The notes under the pieces are model-generated. The model ran no database searches. It saw only the letters and a program-made list of their open reading frames with translations, and was not told the DNA's origin. Shown piece by piece: positions 5,314 through 12,725 of a DNA stretch of 12,725 nucleotides. The DNA is from Bacillota bacterium (GTDB lineage: Bacteria > Bacillota_A > Clostridia > Lachnospirales > Lachnospiraceae), in NCBI GenBank assembly GCA_023443925.1, contig JAEZSL010000024.1, forward strand, positions 1 to 12,725, in the 5' to 3' direction. The first letter of the stretch is position 1. Each line of letters starts with the position of its first letter. Made by a program: the position numbers and the translations under genes.

Positions 5314-7371
5314 ATGAAAAGGAAAGTTTTATCTATTCTTCTTGTGCTGTGCATGTTATTATCCTTAGCCGGATGTAAGAGCAAAGACAGTAAAGACACA
5401 GTAAGTGAAACAGAAGCAACCGGAGATGCTGCGCAGTCAGCAGAAGCTACAGAGGTACCTGATAAGGTTGTGGCTACCGGTCAATATGATACTTTAGTAA
5501 TCGGAACAGATACATTTAACGGAGTTTTCAATCCTATGTTCTCCTTTAGTGCATTTGATAATCAGATAACAGACATGGTATTCTCAACGGTGTCCAGGTT
5601 AGATCCTACTGGTGCGGTTATTGATAGCGCAGGTCATGTGGAAGCGGAGGAAATTACCGCAGAGGATGGACATACGCAGGTTAAATATACCGTAAGCATA
5701 ACACCTGGTATGACCTTCTCCGATGGAAAACCGGTTACGATAGATGATGTTATGTTTTACTATTATGTATGTGCAGATCCTACATACGATGGTTCTTCTA
5801 CATTCTCAACTCTTGATATTGTTGGTTTGAAGGACTACTACTACGATACACCGGATTACTCTGCACAGCTGGAGAAGATAACAAAAGAAGCAAAAGATAA
5901 ATACTCCCTTGATAAAATCTCTGAAGAAGATTATAAAGCGTTTTTAAGAGATTCAAAATTAGCCGGCTGGTGGGAAGGCATCGACAGCTATGACTGGGTC
6001 AGCTACTTAAAAGGTGAAGGTTATGATCCCACCGGTATTGAAAAAGATGAAGAAAAATTATTTGAAATGTTAGTGGATTGTGAATATACAAAATTCCGTG
6101 ACGGATATGATCCTCAGTCCTACTATCAGGGCAAATTGGAAGATGAATACATAAAAGGTAACTTAGAAGACGGTGTTGATGTGGCTGAAATTTCAGGTAT
6201 TACCAGAGTGGATGATAATACTTGTACTGTTTTATTTAATTCGCCGAACATCTCCGGTGACAAACAGGTTGCATGGATTCAGATCGTGCCGAAACATTAT
6301 TACGGTGCAGATTTTACCAAAGGCAACCTGGACGGAATCAAAGCTTTTAACGGAACACCTATGGGTTCAGGACCTTATAAATTTGTAAGCTATCAGGATA
6401 ATATTGTTTCTTTAGAAGCAAATCCCTCCTATTTTAAAGGAGCACCTAAGATTCCGAATCTTAAGTTCCAGGTAGTTTCGGATGAAGATAGAGTAGACTC
6501 GGTAATTAACGGGGATATTGATATAACAGATCCAAAAGCATCCTTAGAAGTTATTGACCAGGTAGAATCTGCCGGTATGGAGTATGACTTAGTAGATAAC
6601 CCTGGTTATGGTTACATCGCTATCAGTGCGGAGAGAATATCAGATATTAATGTACGTAAGGGCTTAATGCACTTAATGAACAGGAAACCTGCCGTAGAAT
6701 CTTATTATGGAGAATTGGGAAAAGTGATTGAAAGACCAATGACTCCAACTGTAGCGGAATACCCTCATGATGCAAAAGAAGTTTATGGTTATGATACCGC
6801 CAAAGCTCTTCAGTATTTTACAGATGCAGGTTATAAAAAAGATGCCAGCGGCAAACTCTCTAAAAATGGCCAGCCATTAAAGGTTACAATCGGTATTGGC
6901 GGTGACGGTACGATGAACCATCCTTCCGCACCTATCCTTACACAGATGGCGAATGACTTACAGAGTATGGGCGGTGAGCTGATTATTCAGGATTTAGATC
7001 CTTCCACCTTATTCTCTATGTTCCAGTCCGGTGAACTGGATATGTGGGTAGCCGCCTGGGGTAATGCAACAGACTGTGATTTAACGCAGATGTTTGGCAG
7101 TAAAGGAAACGATAATGATACACATCTTGAAAGTGCTGAAGTAGACAGATTACAGGCTGAAATTCTTAAGACAGTTGATTTTGATGAAAGATGTAAACTG
7201 GTTGCCCAGGAACTTGATCTGATTATGGATGCAGCAGTATATATGCCGGTATACCAGAGAAAGAATATGTTGATTTATAACGCTGAAACGATAAAAATGG
7301 ATACACTTCCTGCTGAAACAACGACTTATTGGGATTATAGATGGGAAATTGAAAAGCTGGAAATGAACTAA
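5314..7371 (+). CDS. oppA: ABC transporter substrate-binding lipoprotein, oligopeptide type (SBP family 5)
   Basis: This extracytoplasmic binding protein delivers peptides to the importer encoded downstream. The 685-residue precursor has a basic start, a hydrophobic core and the lipobox LAGC; C21 is the expected lipidated residue. An acidic, Ser/Thr/Ala-rich linker (about 22-50) follows. The family landmark is at about 130-146 (MTFSDGKPVTIDDVMFYY). The C-terminal lobe contains MGSGPYKFVSY and later the radical pattern of family 5 proteins. At 685 residues it is longer than the usual 530-600. The excess is mostly an acidic, Tyr- and Lys-rich insertion at about 170-288, between the DDV motif and the segment ending TVLF. 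GGAGG lies 6 bases before the ATG. Transcription should start at the exact-consensus promoter at 5047-5075. Peptide specificity cannot be read from sequence; other family members carry nickel, haem, sugars or opines, so 'oligopeptide' rests on the neighbouring ATPases and permeases. Confidence 0.9.
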   Translation: MKRKVLSILLVLCMLLSLAGCKSKDSKDTVSETEATGDAAQSAEATEVPDKVVATGQYDTLVIGTDTFNGVFNPMFSFSAFDNQITDMVFSTVSRLDPTGAVIDSAGHVEAEEITAEDGHTQVKYTVSITPGMTFSDGKPVTIDDVMFYYYVCADPTYDGSSTFSTLDIVGLKDYYYDTPDYSAQLEKITKEAKDKYSLDKISEEDYKAFLRDSKLAGWWEGIDSYDWVSYLKGEGYDPTGIEKDEEKLFEMLVDCEYTKFRDGYDPQSYYQGKLEDEYIKGNLEDGVDVAEISGITRVDDNTCTVLFNSPNISGDKQVAWIQIVPKHYYGADFTKGNLDGIKAFNGTPMGSGPYKFVSYQDNIVSLEANPSYFKGAPKIPNLKFQVVSDEDRVDSVINGDIDITDPKASLEVIDQVESAGMEYDLVDNPGYGYIAISAERISDINVRKGLMHLMNRKPAVESYYGELGKVIERPMTPTVAEYPHDAKEVYGYDTAKALQYFTDAGYKKDASGKLSKNGQPLKVTIGIGGDGTMNHPSAPILTQMANDLQSMGGELIIQDLDPSTLFSMFQSGELDMWVAAWGNATDCDLTQMFGSKGNDNDTHLESAEVDRLQAEILKTVDFDERCKLVAQELDLIMDAAVYMPVYQRKNMLIYNAETIKMDTLPAETTTYWDYRWEIEKLEMN

Positions 7372-7433
7372 TTATTTTTATACTTAATACAATACTCATA
7401 ATAAACTTATTACGTTTATAGTAACTACTGTAA

Positions 7434-7469
7434 AGTACATATCCCACCTATATAGGTGGGATATGTACT
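7434..7469. repeat. 36-base perfect palindrome between the binding-protein and permease genes
   Basis: AGTACATATCCCACC (7434-7448) and GGTGGGATATGTACT (7455-7469) are exact reverse complements around TATATA, which is itself self-complementary. As RNA it is a stem of 15 bp or more starting 63 bases after the binding-protein stop. Neither strand carries a T run after the stem, so it is not a standard terminator. The position suits a 3' mRNA stabiliser or partial attenuator that raises binding-protein output over permease output, as known for the malE-malF gap in enterobacteria (established by analogy only). A binding site for a dimeric protein is an alternative. Confidence 0.85.
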
Positions 7470-7528
7470 GTTATGGGTATTACGGAAAAGTTCGGAAATA
7501 ATTAATTTAAACGAATTGTTAGTAGTAT

Positions 7529-7579
7529 TTGGCTGCACTGCTGAGTGAATATATGATATTCTGTCAGCAGTGTAGCTAA
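7529..7579 (+). repeat. Long hairpin in the leader of the permease genes
   Basis: TTGGCTGCACTGCTGA (7529-7544) pairs with TCAGCAGTGTAGCTAA (7564-7579) over 16 bp with two G-U wobbles, closing a 19-base loop. It ends 28 bases before the oppB ATG, leaving the ribosome binding site (AAAGGGAAG) free. No T run follows, so a terminator is unlikely. An RNase processing site, a stabiliser at the new 5' end, or a protein-binding element would fit. The two G-U pairs suggest that it acts as RNA. Confidence 0.75.
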
Positions 7580-7607
7580 CGAATCATATGAAAGGGAAGA
7601 ACAGGAT

Positions 7608-8576
7608 ATGAAACAGTACATTATCAGGCGTTTATTTATCAGTGTTATCGTATTATTCGGTGTTTCTATTATGATATATTTTCTGGGAAAATTAACACCC
7701 GGGGATTATATCAGTACTATAACTTCCGGCAATCCTAATATTACTGCTGAAATGGAGCAAAAGATGAGAGAGTCTTATGGACTTGATAAAGGATTTGTTG
7801 AAGGGTATATCAGCTGGCTGGGAGGTGCGCTAAGAGGAGATTTTGGTACATCATTTTTATTCCAGAAGCCGGTTACTGAAATTATCATGAGATACATACC
7901 TATAACTTTTGCACTTGCATTTACTGCTATGGTATTTGAATTACTGCTGGCAATACCTTTTGGTATATTGGCAGCCAGAAAGCAGTATTCAAGATCGGAC
8001 TATGCGATTGTAACCGTTGCTTTAATTGGTATATCATTGCCATCTTTCTTTTTTGCCGCAATACTAAAACGTATATTTGCAATTGGGCTCGGTGTGGTAC
8101 CCTTATCCGGTATGGTTAACGCCAGAGCAGGTTTTACCGGCTGGGACAGAATTATGGATATTGGGCATCATTTAATCCTGCCAATTACCGTTTTTGTTAT
8201 TACTGGTGTGGGTAGTTTACTTCGATATGTCCGGACAAATATGCTGGAGGTTTTAAGTGCTGACTATGTAAGAACTGCAAGAGCAAAAGGAGTTCCGGAG
8301 TATAAGGTTATCGGGAAGCATGCGTTTCGTAATACGTTAATTCCTATTGTGACCATGGTGGGTGGTATGATACCGGGACTTTTTTCAGGGGCGGTAATTA
8401 CAGAAGGTATATTCTCTATTGAAGGGCTTGGTAATATAGCACTGAAAGCGGTTACGGCCGGAGACATACCTTACCTCATGGGCTTTAGTATGTTTTTGGC
8501 TGTCCTTACTTTAATTGGTACGTTAGTTTCTGATATTTTATATGCTGTTGTCGACCCGCGTGTCAGATATAATTAG
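7608..8576 (+). CDS. oppB: Oligopeptide-type ABC transporter permease, OppB family
   Basis: This integral membrane subunit forms half of the peptide channel. The 322 residues show six hydrophobic segments: about 8-28, 96-120, 128-152, 185-205, 243-265 and 290-315. The second segment is preceded by the periplasm-facing loop typical of OppB (GTSFLFQKPVTEII). The cytoplasmic EAA-type coupling loop is DYVRTARAKGVPEYKVIGKH (about 219-238), which docks on the ATPases. The C-terminus ends in the characteristic DPRVRYN. The start ATG at 7608 has AAAGGGAAG about 10 bases upstream and a closer AGG. It lies 236 bases after oppA, across two hairpins, and 14 bases before oppC. No convincing separate promoter is visible in the gap, so read-through from the oppA promoter is the likely source of its mRNA. 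Confidence 0.95.
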   Translation: MKQYIIRRLFISVIVLFGVSIMIYFLGKLTPGDYISTITSGNPNITAEMEQKMRESYGLDKGFVEGYISWLGGALRGDFGTSFLFQKPVTEIIMRYIPITFALAFTAMVFELLLAIPFGILAARKQYSRSDYAIVTVALIGISLPSFFFAAILKRIFAIGLGVVPLSGMVNARAGFTGWDRIMDIGHHLILPITVFVITGVGSLLRYVRTNMLEVLSADYVRTARAKGVPEYKVIGKHAFRNTLIPIVTMVGGMIPGLFSGAVITEGIFSIEGLGNIALKAVTAGDIPYLMGFSMFLAVLTLIGTLVSDILYAVVDPRVRYN

Positions 8577-8590
8577 GAAGGAGGTTTAGC

Positions 8591-9586
8591 ATGGACGAAA
8601 TTACTCTAAAGAATCAACAGGAACAGGATGAATTTGAGCAGAATCAGGTTATTATAACACCTGGACAAATGGTTGCTAAACGCTTTTTCCGCAATAAACT
8701 GGCGGGTGTAGGCATGGGTGTTATTATATTTATGCTTTTATTCTGCTTTGTAGGACCTTTCCTTTCACCCTATGGTGAATATGAAATATTTTATATTAAT
8801 AAAAGCACCGGTGTAGAAATAAATATGAACGATCCGGCAATTAAGGAAAGCGGTGTGGGATTAAACTTAAAAGCTCCTATGTCCGCCGCTCATCCTTTGG
8901 GGACCGATGCCGATGGCAGAGATGTCTTAACCAGACTTATGTATGGAGGCCGTATATCCCTCATTGTAGGCATCTGTGTTGTACTGGTTGAGTTATTAAT
9001 TGGTGTTACACTTGGCGGAATCGCCGGTTATTACGGTGGAAAGATTGATATGGTAATCATGCGTCTGGTAGAGGTTTTTTATTGCATTCCTTTTATACCG
9101 TTAATGTTAATCATTTCCGCATTATTAGTCGGTTACGGAGTATCCCCGCAATTCAAGATATATTACATAATGATAGTATTAGGTGTTTTGAACTGGGCGG
9201 GGGTCGCCAGGATGGTCAGAGGCCAGATATTGTCTTTGCGTGAGATGGAATATATGCAGGCTGCGGAAGCAGCGGGTATCCGTGTCCATAGAAAGATCTT
9301 TAAACATCTGGTACCGAATGTTATGCCGATTATCATAATTATGGCTACGATGGATATCGGATCTACCATATTAACGGAATCCGTTATCAGTTTTTTGGGT
9401 GTTGGTATTTCGTTCCCATATGCATCCTGGGGCAATATGGTTAATGCCGTAAACAGTTCAATTATCATGAAGAATTATTTGAATATATGGATGCCGCCGG
9501 GTATCTGCATTCTATTAACCGTTTTAGCATTCAATTTTATTGGTGACGGGCTTCGTGATGCCTTTGATCCAAAGATGAAAAGGTAG
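8591..9586 (+). CDS. oppC: Oligopeptide-type ABC transporter permease, OppC family
   Basis: This is the second channel subunit, pairing with OppB. It has 331 residues. A hydrophilic N-terminus (about 1-35, Gln/Glu-rich) precedes the first membrane segment (38-58). The OppC landmark HPLGTDADGRDVLTRLMYGG follows at about 100-119, then further membrane segments at about 123-155, 160-180, 193-207, 243-265 and 300-320. The EAA coupling loop is MEYMQAAEAAGIRVHRKIFK (about 218-237). The C-terminus GDGLRDAFDPKMKR is typical of the family. The ATG at 8591 follows AAGGAGG by 7 bases. The gene begins 14 bases after oppB, and its TAG stop directly abuts the GTG that opens the oppD frame, so the three genes are tightly co-translated. 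Confidence 0.95.
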   Translation: MDEITLKNQQEQDEFEQNQVIITPGQMVAKRFFRNKLAGVGMGVIIFMLLFCFVGPFLSPYGEYEIFYINKSTGVEINMNDPAIKESGVGLNLKAPMSAAHPLGTDADGRDVLTRLMYGGRISLIVGICVVLVELLIGVTLGGIAGYYGGKIDMVIMRLVEVFYCIPFIPLMLIISALLVGYGVSPQFKIYYIMIVLGVLNWAGVARMVRGQILSLREMEYMQAAEAAGIRVHRKIFKHLVPNVMPIIIIMATMDIGSTILTESVISFLGVGISFPYASWGNMVNAVNSSIIMKNYLNIWMPPGICILLTVLAFNFIGDGLRDAFDPKMKR

Positions 9587-9595
9587 GTGAAGGCA

Positions 9596-10750
9596 GTGGC
9601 GCAGAATAATAAGGAAAGATTAAAAGAGATTAAGAAATTTAATGCCAAAATGTATAGGCAATATAAAATAGACGGCAGAAAAAAAATTCCGGAATCGGAA
9701 TATGTAACTGCAATGAAGAGCTCTGCTAACATCATCGAGTTTGATAATTTACAGACTTATTTTTATACGGATGCGGGAACGGTAAAGGCAGTAGATGGCG
9801 TATCTTTTGATATACCCATGGGAAAGACCATTGGTGTTGTTGGTGAATCCGGCTGCGGCAAATCGGTAACCAGCTTATCCCTGATGCGTTTGTTACAAGG
9901 ACCCCAGGGACAGATTGCAGGCGGACAGTTAAGATATAATCAGATATCAAAAAAACGTGCAGTGGATATTACAAAGCTGCCCATAACAGAAATGCAGAAA
10001 ATCCGCGGTAATGAGATTGCTATGATATTTCAGGAACCAATGACAACATTAAATCCTGTATTTACCATCGGCAATCAGTTAGATGAATGTATTGCATTAC
10101 ATAATCCGAAGATGAGCAAAAAGGATGTAAAGCTGCGTTCCATTGAAATGTTGAAATTAGTAGGTATTGCAAGGGCAGAAGGCATTTATGATTCTTATCC
10201 TCATGAATTATCCGGCGGTATGAGGCAGAGGGTGGTAATTGCCATGGCACTTTCCTGTAATCCGGGACTTATAATCGCAGACGAACCAACAACTGCACTG
10301 GATGTTACAATTCAGGCACAGATCCTGGATTTATTGAGAGACTTAAAAGATAAGATCAACGCTTCCATTATGTTAATTACCCATGACTTGGGCGTGGTAG
10401 CCGAGATGGCTGATTTTGTGGTAGTTATGTATGCCGGACGTATTGTGGAACAGGGTACCGCAGATGAAATATTTAATAAACCGCTGCACCCATATACCAT
10501 TGGTTTAATGAAATCCAAGCCGGTTTTAAATGAGGAAGTGGACCGGCTGTATTCCATACCCGGCAATGTTCCGAATCCCATTAATTTACCTCCCAACTGC
10601 TATTTTAAGAATCGCTGCGAAAAATGCATGGAAGTATGTGAGGGTGTTTACCCCGAACTAATCAGCGTTACCGCTACCCATAAAGTAAGCTGTTATTTGC
10701 ATACGAAACCGCATACTACACAAGAACAGAAGATAGGAGGTAAGAGATGA
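9596..10750 (+). CDS. oppD: Oligopeptide-type ABC transporter ATP-binding protein, OppD family
   Basis: This is one of the two cytoplasmic ATPases that power uptake. Visible are Walker A GESGCGKS (9842-9865), the Q-loop [10 protein letters not shown], the signature LSGGMRQR (near 10208), Walker B LIIADEPT and the H-loop LITHDLG. The C-terminal oligopeptide module ([18 protein letters not shown]) ends with [15 protein letters not shown], a four-cysteine cluster that in related DppD proteins, as I recall, holds a 4Fe-4S cluster. The frame is open from GTG at 9587, directly after the oppC stop. I prefer GTG at 9596 because AGGTGA ends 5 bases before it. Either start gives an unusual basic extension of about 40 residues ([19 protein letters not shown]) before the usual domain start at IIEFDNL. 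A later ATG at 9714 would remove it but has no ribosome binding site. Confidence 0.93.
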   Translation: MAQNNKERLKEIKKFNAKMYRQYKIDGRKKIPESEYVTAMKSSANIIEFDNLQTYFYTDAGTVKAVDGVSFDIPMGKTIGVVGESGCGKSVTSLSLMRLLQGPQGQIAGGQLRYNQISKKRAVDITKLPITEMQKIRGNEIAMIFQEPMTTLNPVFTIGNQLDECIALHNPKMSKKDVKLRSIEMLKLVGIARAEGIYDSYPHELSGGMRQRVVIAMALSCNPGLIIADEPTTALDVTIQAQILDLLRDLKDKINASIMLITHDLGVVAEMADFVVVMYAGRIVEQGTADEIFNKPLHPYTIGLMKSKPVLNEEVDRLYSIPGNVPNPINLPPNCYFKNRCEKCMEVCEGVYPELISVTATHKVSCYLHTKPHTTQEQKIGGKR

Positions 10751-11724
10751 TGAGTAATGAGAACATTCTTGAAGTCAAGAACCTGATGAAACATTTTCCT
10801 ATCAAAGCCGGTGTATTGCAGCGCACCGTTGGTCATGTAAAAGCGGTGGACGGTGTCAGTTTTACCATAAAACGCGGTGAGACTCTGGGGCTGGTTGGAG
10901 AATCCGGCTGCGGCAAAACGACTATAGGACGTACTATTCTAAGATTAACGGAACCTACGGATGGGGAAGCGGTTATCAATGGTGTTGATATCTTTAAGAT
11001 GAAAAAGAGTGAGTTAAGACCGCTGCGTCCGAAGATACAGATGATTTTCCAGGATCCTTACTCCTCTTTAGATCCTCGTATGCCGGTAGGAGAAATAATC
11101 GGTGAAGCAGTTAGGGAACATAATATTGTACCCAAAAGCGAATACCGTGATTATATTATAAAAGTAATGAAAGACTGCGGCTTAAGGCCCTATTATATTG
11201 ACCGTTATCCTCATGAGTTTTCCGGCGGACAGCGTCAGCGTATTTGTATAGCACGGGCACTGGCATTGAATCCGGATCTGATTGTGGCAGACGAACCGGT
11301 TTCAGCCCTGGATGTGTCCATACAGGCACAGGTAATCAATTTAATGAAGGATTTACAGAGGGACAGAGGGCTTACCTACCTCTTCATATCCCATGACTTA
11401 TCCGTTGTTGAACATATCTCCGATAATGTAGGTGTAATGTATTTGGGTAATCTGGTGGAAATGGCACCCAAAAAAGAATTATTCCGTACTCCGATGCATC
11501 CTTATACCAAAGCCCTGCTTAGTGCAGTTCCCGTACCGAATCCGAATGTAAAGATGAACCGGACAATATTAGAAGGTGATATTCCATCTCCTGCCAATCC
11601 TCCATCGGGCTGCAAATTCCATACCCGCTGTCCTCATGCAATGGGTATCTGCAAGACAGAAGCACCGGCATTTATCGACCATGGTAAGAACCATAAGGTG
11701 GCATGTCATTTGTACAAGAAGTAG
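10747..11724 (+). CDS. oppF: Oligopeptide-type ABC transporter ATP-binding protein, OppF family
   Basis: This is the second ATPase, expected to heterodimerise with OppD. The 325 residues carry Walker A GESGCGKT (51-58), Q-loop [12 protein letters not shown] (the OppF-type form), signature FSGGQRQR (158-165), Walker [13 protein letters not shown] (about 178-189), H-loop FISHDLS (about 212-218) and the C-terminal oligopeptide module ([25 protein letters not shown]). The module also has a cysteine set ([20 protein letters not shown]). OppF normally begins a few residues before the first strand, as here, unlike the extended OppD. ATG at 10747 overlaps the oppD TGA as ATGA and has AGGAGG 6 bases upstream; a second ATG at 10750 is possible but less well spaced. 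It is the last gene of the operon, followed by the terminator at 11834-11873. Confidence 0.95.
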   Translation: MMSNENILEVKNLMKHFPIKAGVLQRTVGHVKAVDGVSFTIKRGETLGLVGESGCGKTTIGRTILRLTEPTDGEAVINGVDIFKMKKSELRPLRPKIQMIFQDPYSSLDPRMPVGEIIGEAVREHNIVPKSEYRDYIIKVMKDCGLRPYYIDRYPHEFSGGQRQRICIARALALNPDLIVADEPVSALDVSIQAQVINLMKDLQRDRGLTYLFISHDLSVVEHISDNVGVMYLGNLVEMAPKKELFRTPMHPYTKALLSAVPVPNPNVKMNRTILEGDIPSPANPPSGCKFHTRCPHAMGICKTEAPAFIDHGKNHKVACHLYKK

Positions 11725-11833
11725 AACTATAAGCTGGTTAATATATAGAGAGCTGGCTTCAGATGAGATATTTTAATATAATATTTATGATATACAAATA
11801 AAATAATTTAATTGATATTCAGTTATCTTCTAT

Positions 11834-11873
11834 AAAACAGGGGCAGGATTTCCTTAAATCCAGCTCCTGTTTT
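11834..11873. terminator. Bidirectional Rho-independent terminator between oppF and the response regulator
   Basis: AAAACAGGGGCAGGATTT (11834-11851) pairs with AAATCCAGCTCCTGTTTT (11856-11873) around CCTT, with one G-U pair and one mismatch in 18. The arms end in A4 and T4 runs, so each strand reads a stem followed by T residues. This fits its place between two convergent transcripts. Confidence 0.85.
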
Positions 11874-11898
11874 ATGGCGTTATGTAGCAGCCTTGAGG

Positions 11899-12522
11899 TT
11901 ATTTATTTTTATAATAGAAGATAGCTATCTGAGTACGGTCTCTTAAGGAAAGCTTTTCTAATATGAGACTGATATAATTACGGACGGTTCCCTCACTTAA
12001 AAACAATAATTCGGCTATCTCTTTATTGGAAAGACCATCGGAAATCTTGCATATAATTTCATATTCTTTATCCGTAATTCCATAGGTTGAATAATTTGCA
12101 GCCGGATTTGAATGGTGCAAGAGATTCGGAAGCTTAGTGATAATTTCATTGCCGTAAACATTCTGTCCTTTGTAAACCGCATGCAGGGCAGGGACGATAC
12201 TGTCGAAATCCTGTTTTAACATATACCCTTTGGCACCTATGTTTAATGCTTTTATAATGTAATCATCATCTAAAAAAGTAGTGAGATACAGTATTTTAGC
12301 ATTTTTGTGCTTTTCTAAGATAGCTTCGCCTGCTTCCAGCCCGGTCATTTCATCCATTCGGATATCCATTAACAGAATATCGGGTTTTAAATTTTCATAT
12401 AAACGGATTCCCTCCAGACCATTGTTGCCGGTGCCAATGACGGTGATATCGTTATCCGAGTCCAGGATAATCTTTAAAGAAGAACATACCAGTTTATCGT
12501 CGTCTACAATCAGAACTTTCAT
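11899..12522 (-). CDS. Two-component response regulator, NarL/FixJ (LuxR-type DNA-binding) family
   Basis: The 207-residue protein has a receiver domain (about 1-120) with the acidic pocket D7-D9, phosphorylatable D53 in LLMDIRMDE, the switch T81 and the conserved K103. A linker and a LuxR-type helix-turn-helix (about 148-206) follow, with ITDKEYEIICKISDGLSNKE and LFLSEGTVRNYISLILEKL. Phosphorylation by the partner kinase should promote dimerisation and DNA binding. GGAGG lies 4 bases before the ATG at 12522. The kinase gene ends 49 bases upstream on the same strand, so the pair forms an operon. Family members of this length with such a kinase often control cell-envelope stress or ABC exporters, but nothing in the window identifies the target. 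The gene is convergent with the peptide transporter and is separated from it by a terminator, so regulation of that operon is not implied. Confidence 0.95.
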   Translation of the reverse strand: MKVLIVDDDKLVCSSLKIILDSDNDITVIGTGNNGLEGIRLYENLKPDILLMDIRMDEMTGLEAGEAILEKHKNAKILYLTTFLDDDYIIKALNIGAKGYMLKQDFDSIVPALHAVYKGQNVYGNEIITKLPNLLHHSNPAANYSTYGITDKEYEIICKISDGLSNKEIAELLFLSEGTVRNYISLILEKLSLRDRTQIAIFYYKNK

Positions 12523-12571
12523 ACTACCTCCGTTCGCCTGTTATACAAGCTTCAATAATTTATTTACGCAA

Positions 12572-12725
12572 TTAATCTTTTCTGTACTTTTCTTTGGGTA
12601 TGGTGATGAATATTTTAAAACCTTTATCCAGAGAGATATTGATATTTCCCTGGAAGCTTTTCACCCGGTCCGTAATATTCTGAATCCCGATTCCATCATA
12701 ATACAGCTGATTTTCGATAAGTTTT
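12572..12725 (-). CDS. Sensor histidine kinase, C-terminal fragment (runs past right edge)
   Basis: The final 51 codons of a histidine kinase are visible, ending in TAA at 12572-12574. The sequence YDGIGIQNITDRVKSF is the G-box end of the HATPase domain (compare the usual G-x-G-L-x-N-I-x-x-R-V), followed by a short strand-rich tail (NINISLDKGFKIFITIPK) that closes the domain. This arrangement is typical of the kinases paired with NarL-type regulators. Ile replaces the more usual Leu after the second Gly (GIGI for GLGL), a conservative change. The histidine, membrane and sensing parts lie outside the window, so the signal is unknown. The next gene, 49 bases on, is its probable partner regulator. 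Confidence 0.85.
   Translation of the reverse strand, partial: KLIENQLYYDGIGIQNITDRVKSFQGNINISLDKGFKIFITIPKEKYRKD

Noticed and set aside
7434..7469. Terminator call for the palindrome after oppA
   Set aside because: No T run follows the stem on either strand, and the permease genes downstream need the same transcript as no clear second promoter is visible.
9163..9735. Minus-strand open frames within oppC and oppD
   Set aside because: They are antisense to well-supported genes, without ribosome binding sites or family similarity.
11576..11776. Plus-strand open frame of 66 codons at the end of oppF
   Set aside because: It is a different frame of the oppF C-terminal module with no own ribosome binding site.
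1..12725. Mobile elements, CRISPR arrays, phage or defence systems
   Set aside because: No transposase, integrase, direct-repeat array, Cas protein or toxin-antitoxin pair is visible; gene content is ordinary chromosomal transport and housekeeping.

Overview
The window looks like a chromosomal segment of a low-GC Gram-positive anaerobe, most likely a Clostridia member of the Lachnospiraceae type. The evidence is AT-rich intergenic DNA, strong AGGAGG-type ribosome binding sites, a Gram-positive lipoprotein signal, near-consensus sigma-A promoters, tRNA genes without encoded CCA, and gene families common in that group (a clostridial ComEC-like hydrolase with its DUF3006 partner, a DegV protein). 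The species assignment is inference. I see no insertion sequence, phage gene, CRISPR array or other sign of recent transfer.

Layout. Positions 1-743 (minus) hold the N-terminal 247 codons of a nitrate/sulfonate/taurine-type ABC ATPase that runs off the left edge. A DegV fatty-acid-binding protein (1000-1869, plus) has its own promoter and terminator. A minus-strand block follows: a DUF3006 protein (2080-2292), preceded in its operon by a ComEC-like metallo-beta-lactamase-fold protein (2334-3383) split by an in-frame TAG, and a creatininase-family amidohydrolase (3489-4199). Two tRNA genes, Thr(CGU) and Pro(CGG), lie at 4392-4555 (minus) with a recognisable promoter and terminator.

The right half is dominated by a complete oligopeptide-type ABC importer on the plus strand: lipoprotein binding protein (5314-7371), two permeases (7608-8576, 8591-9586) and two ATPases (about 9596-10750, 10747-11724). 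The lipoprotein should capture peptides outside the membrane, the permeases form the channel and the paired ATPases drive uptake. The binding-protein gene is separated from the permease genes by 236 bases carrying two long hairpins, the usual arrangement for making more binding protein than permease. A bidirectional terminator separates this operon from a convergent two-component system (response regulator 11899-12522; histidine kinase tail 12572-12725).

Most of the window is ordinary. The parts that deserve attention are (1) the roughly 230-base leader upstream of the binding-protein gene, transcribed from an exact TTGACA-N17-TATAAT promoter and able to form several nested and mutually exclusive helices, which I could not match to a known riboswitch class; (2) the in-frame amber codon between the membrane anchor and the catalytic domain of the ComEC-like protein; and (3) the 36-base perfect palindrome and the 16-bp hairpin between the binding-protein and permease genes.
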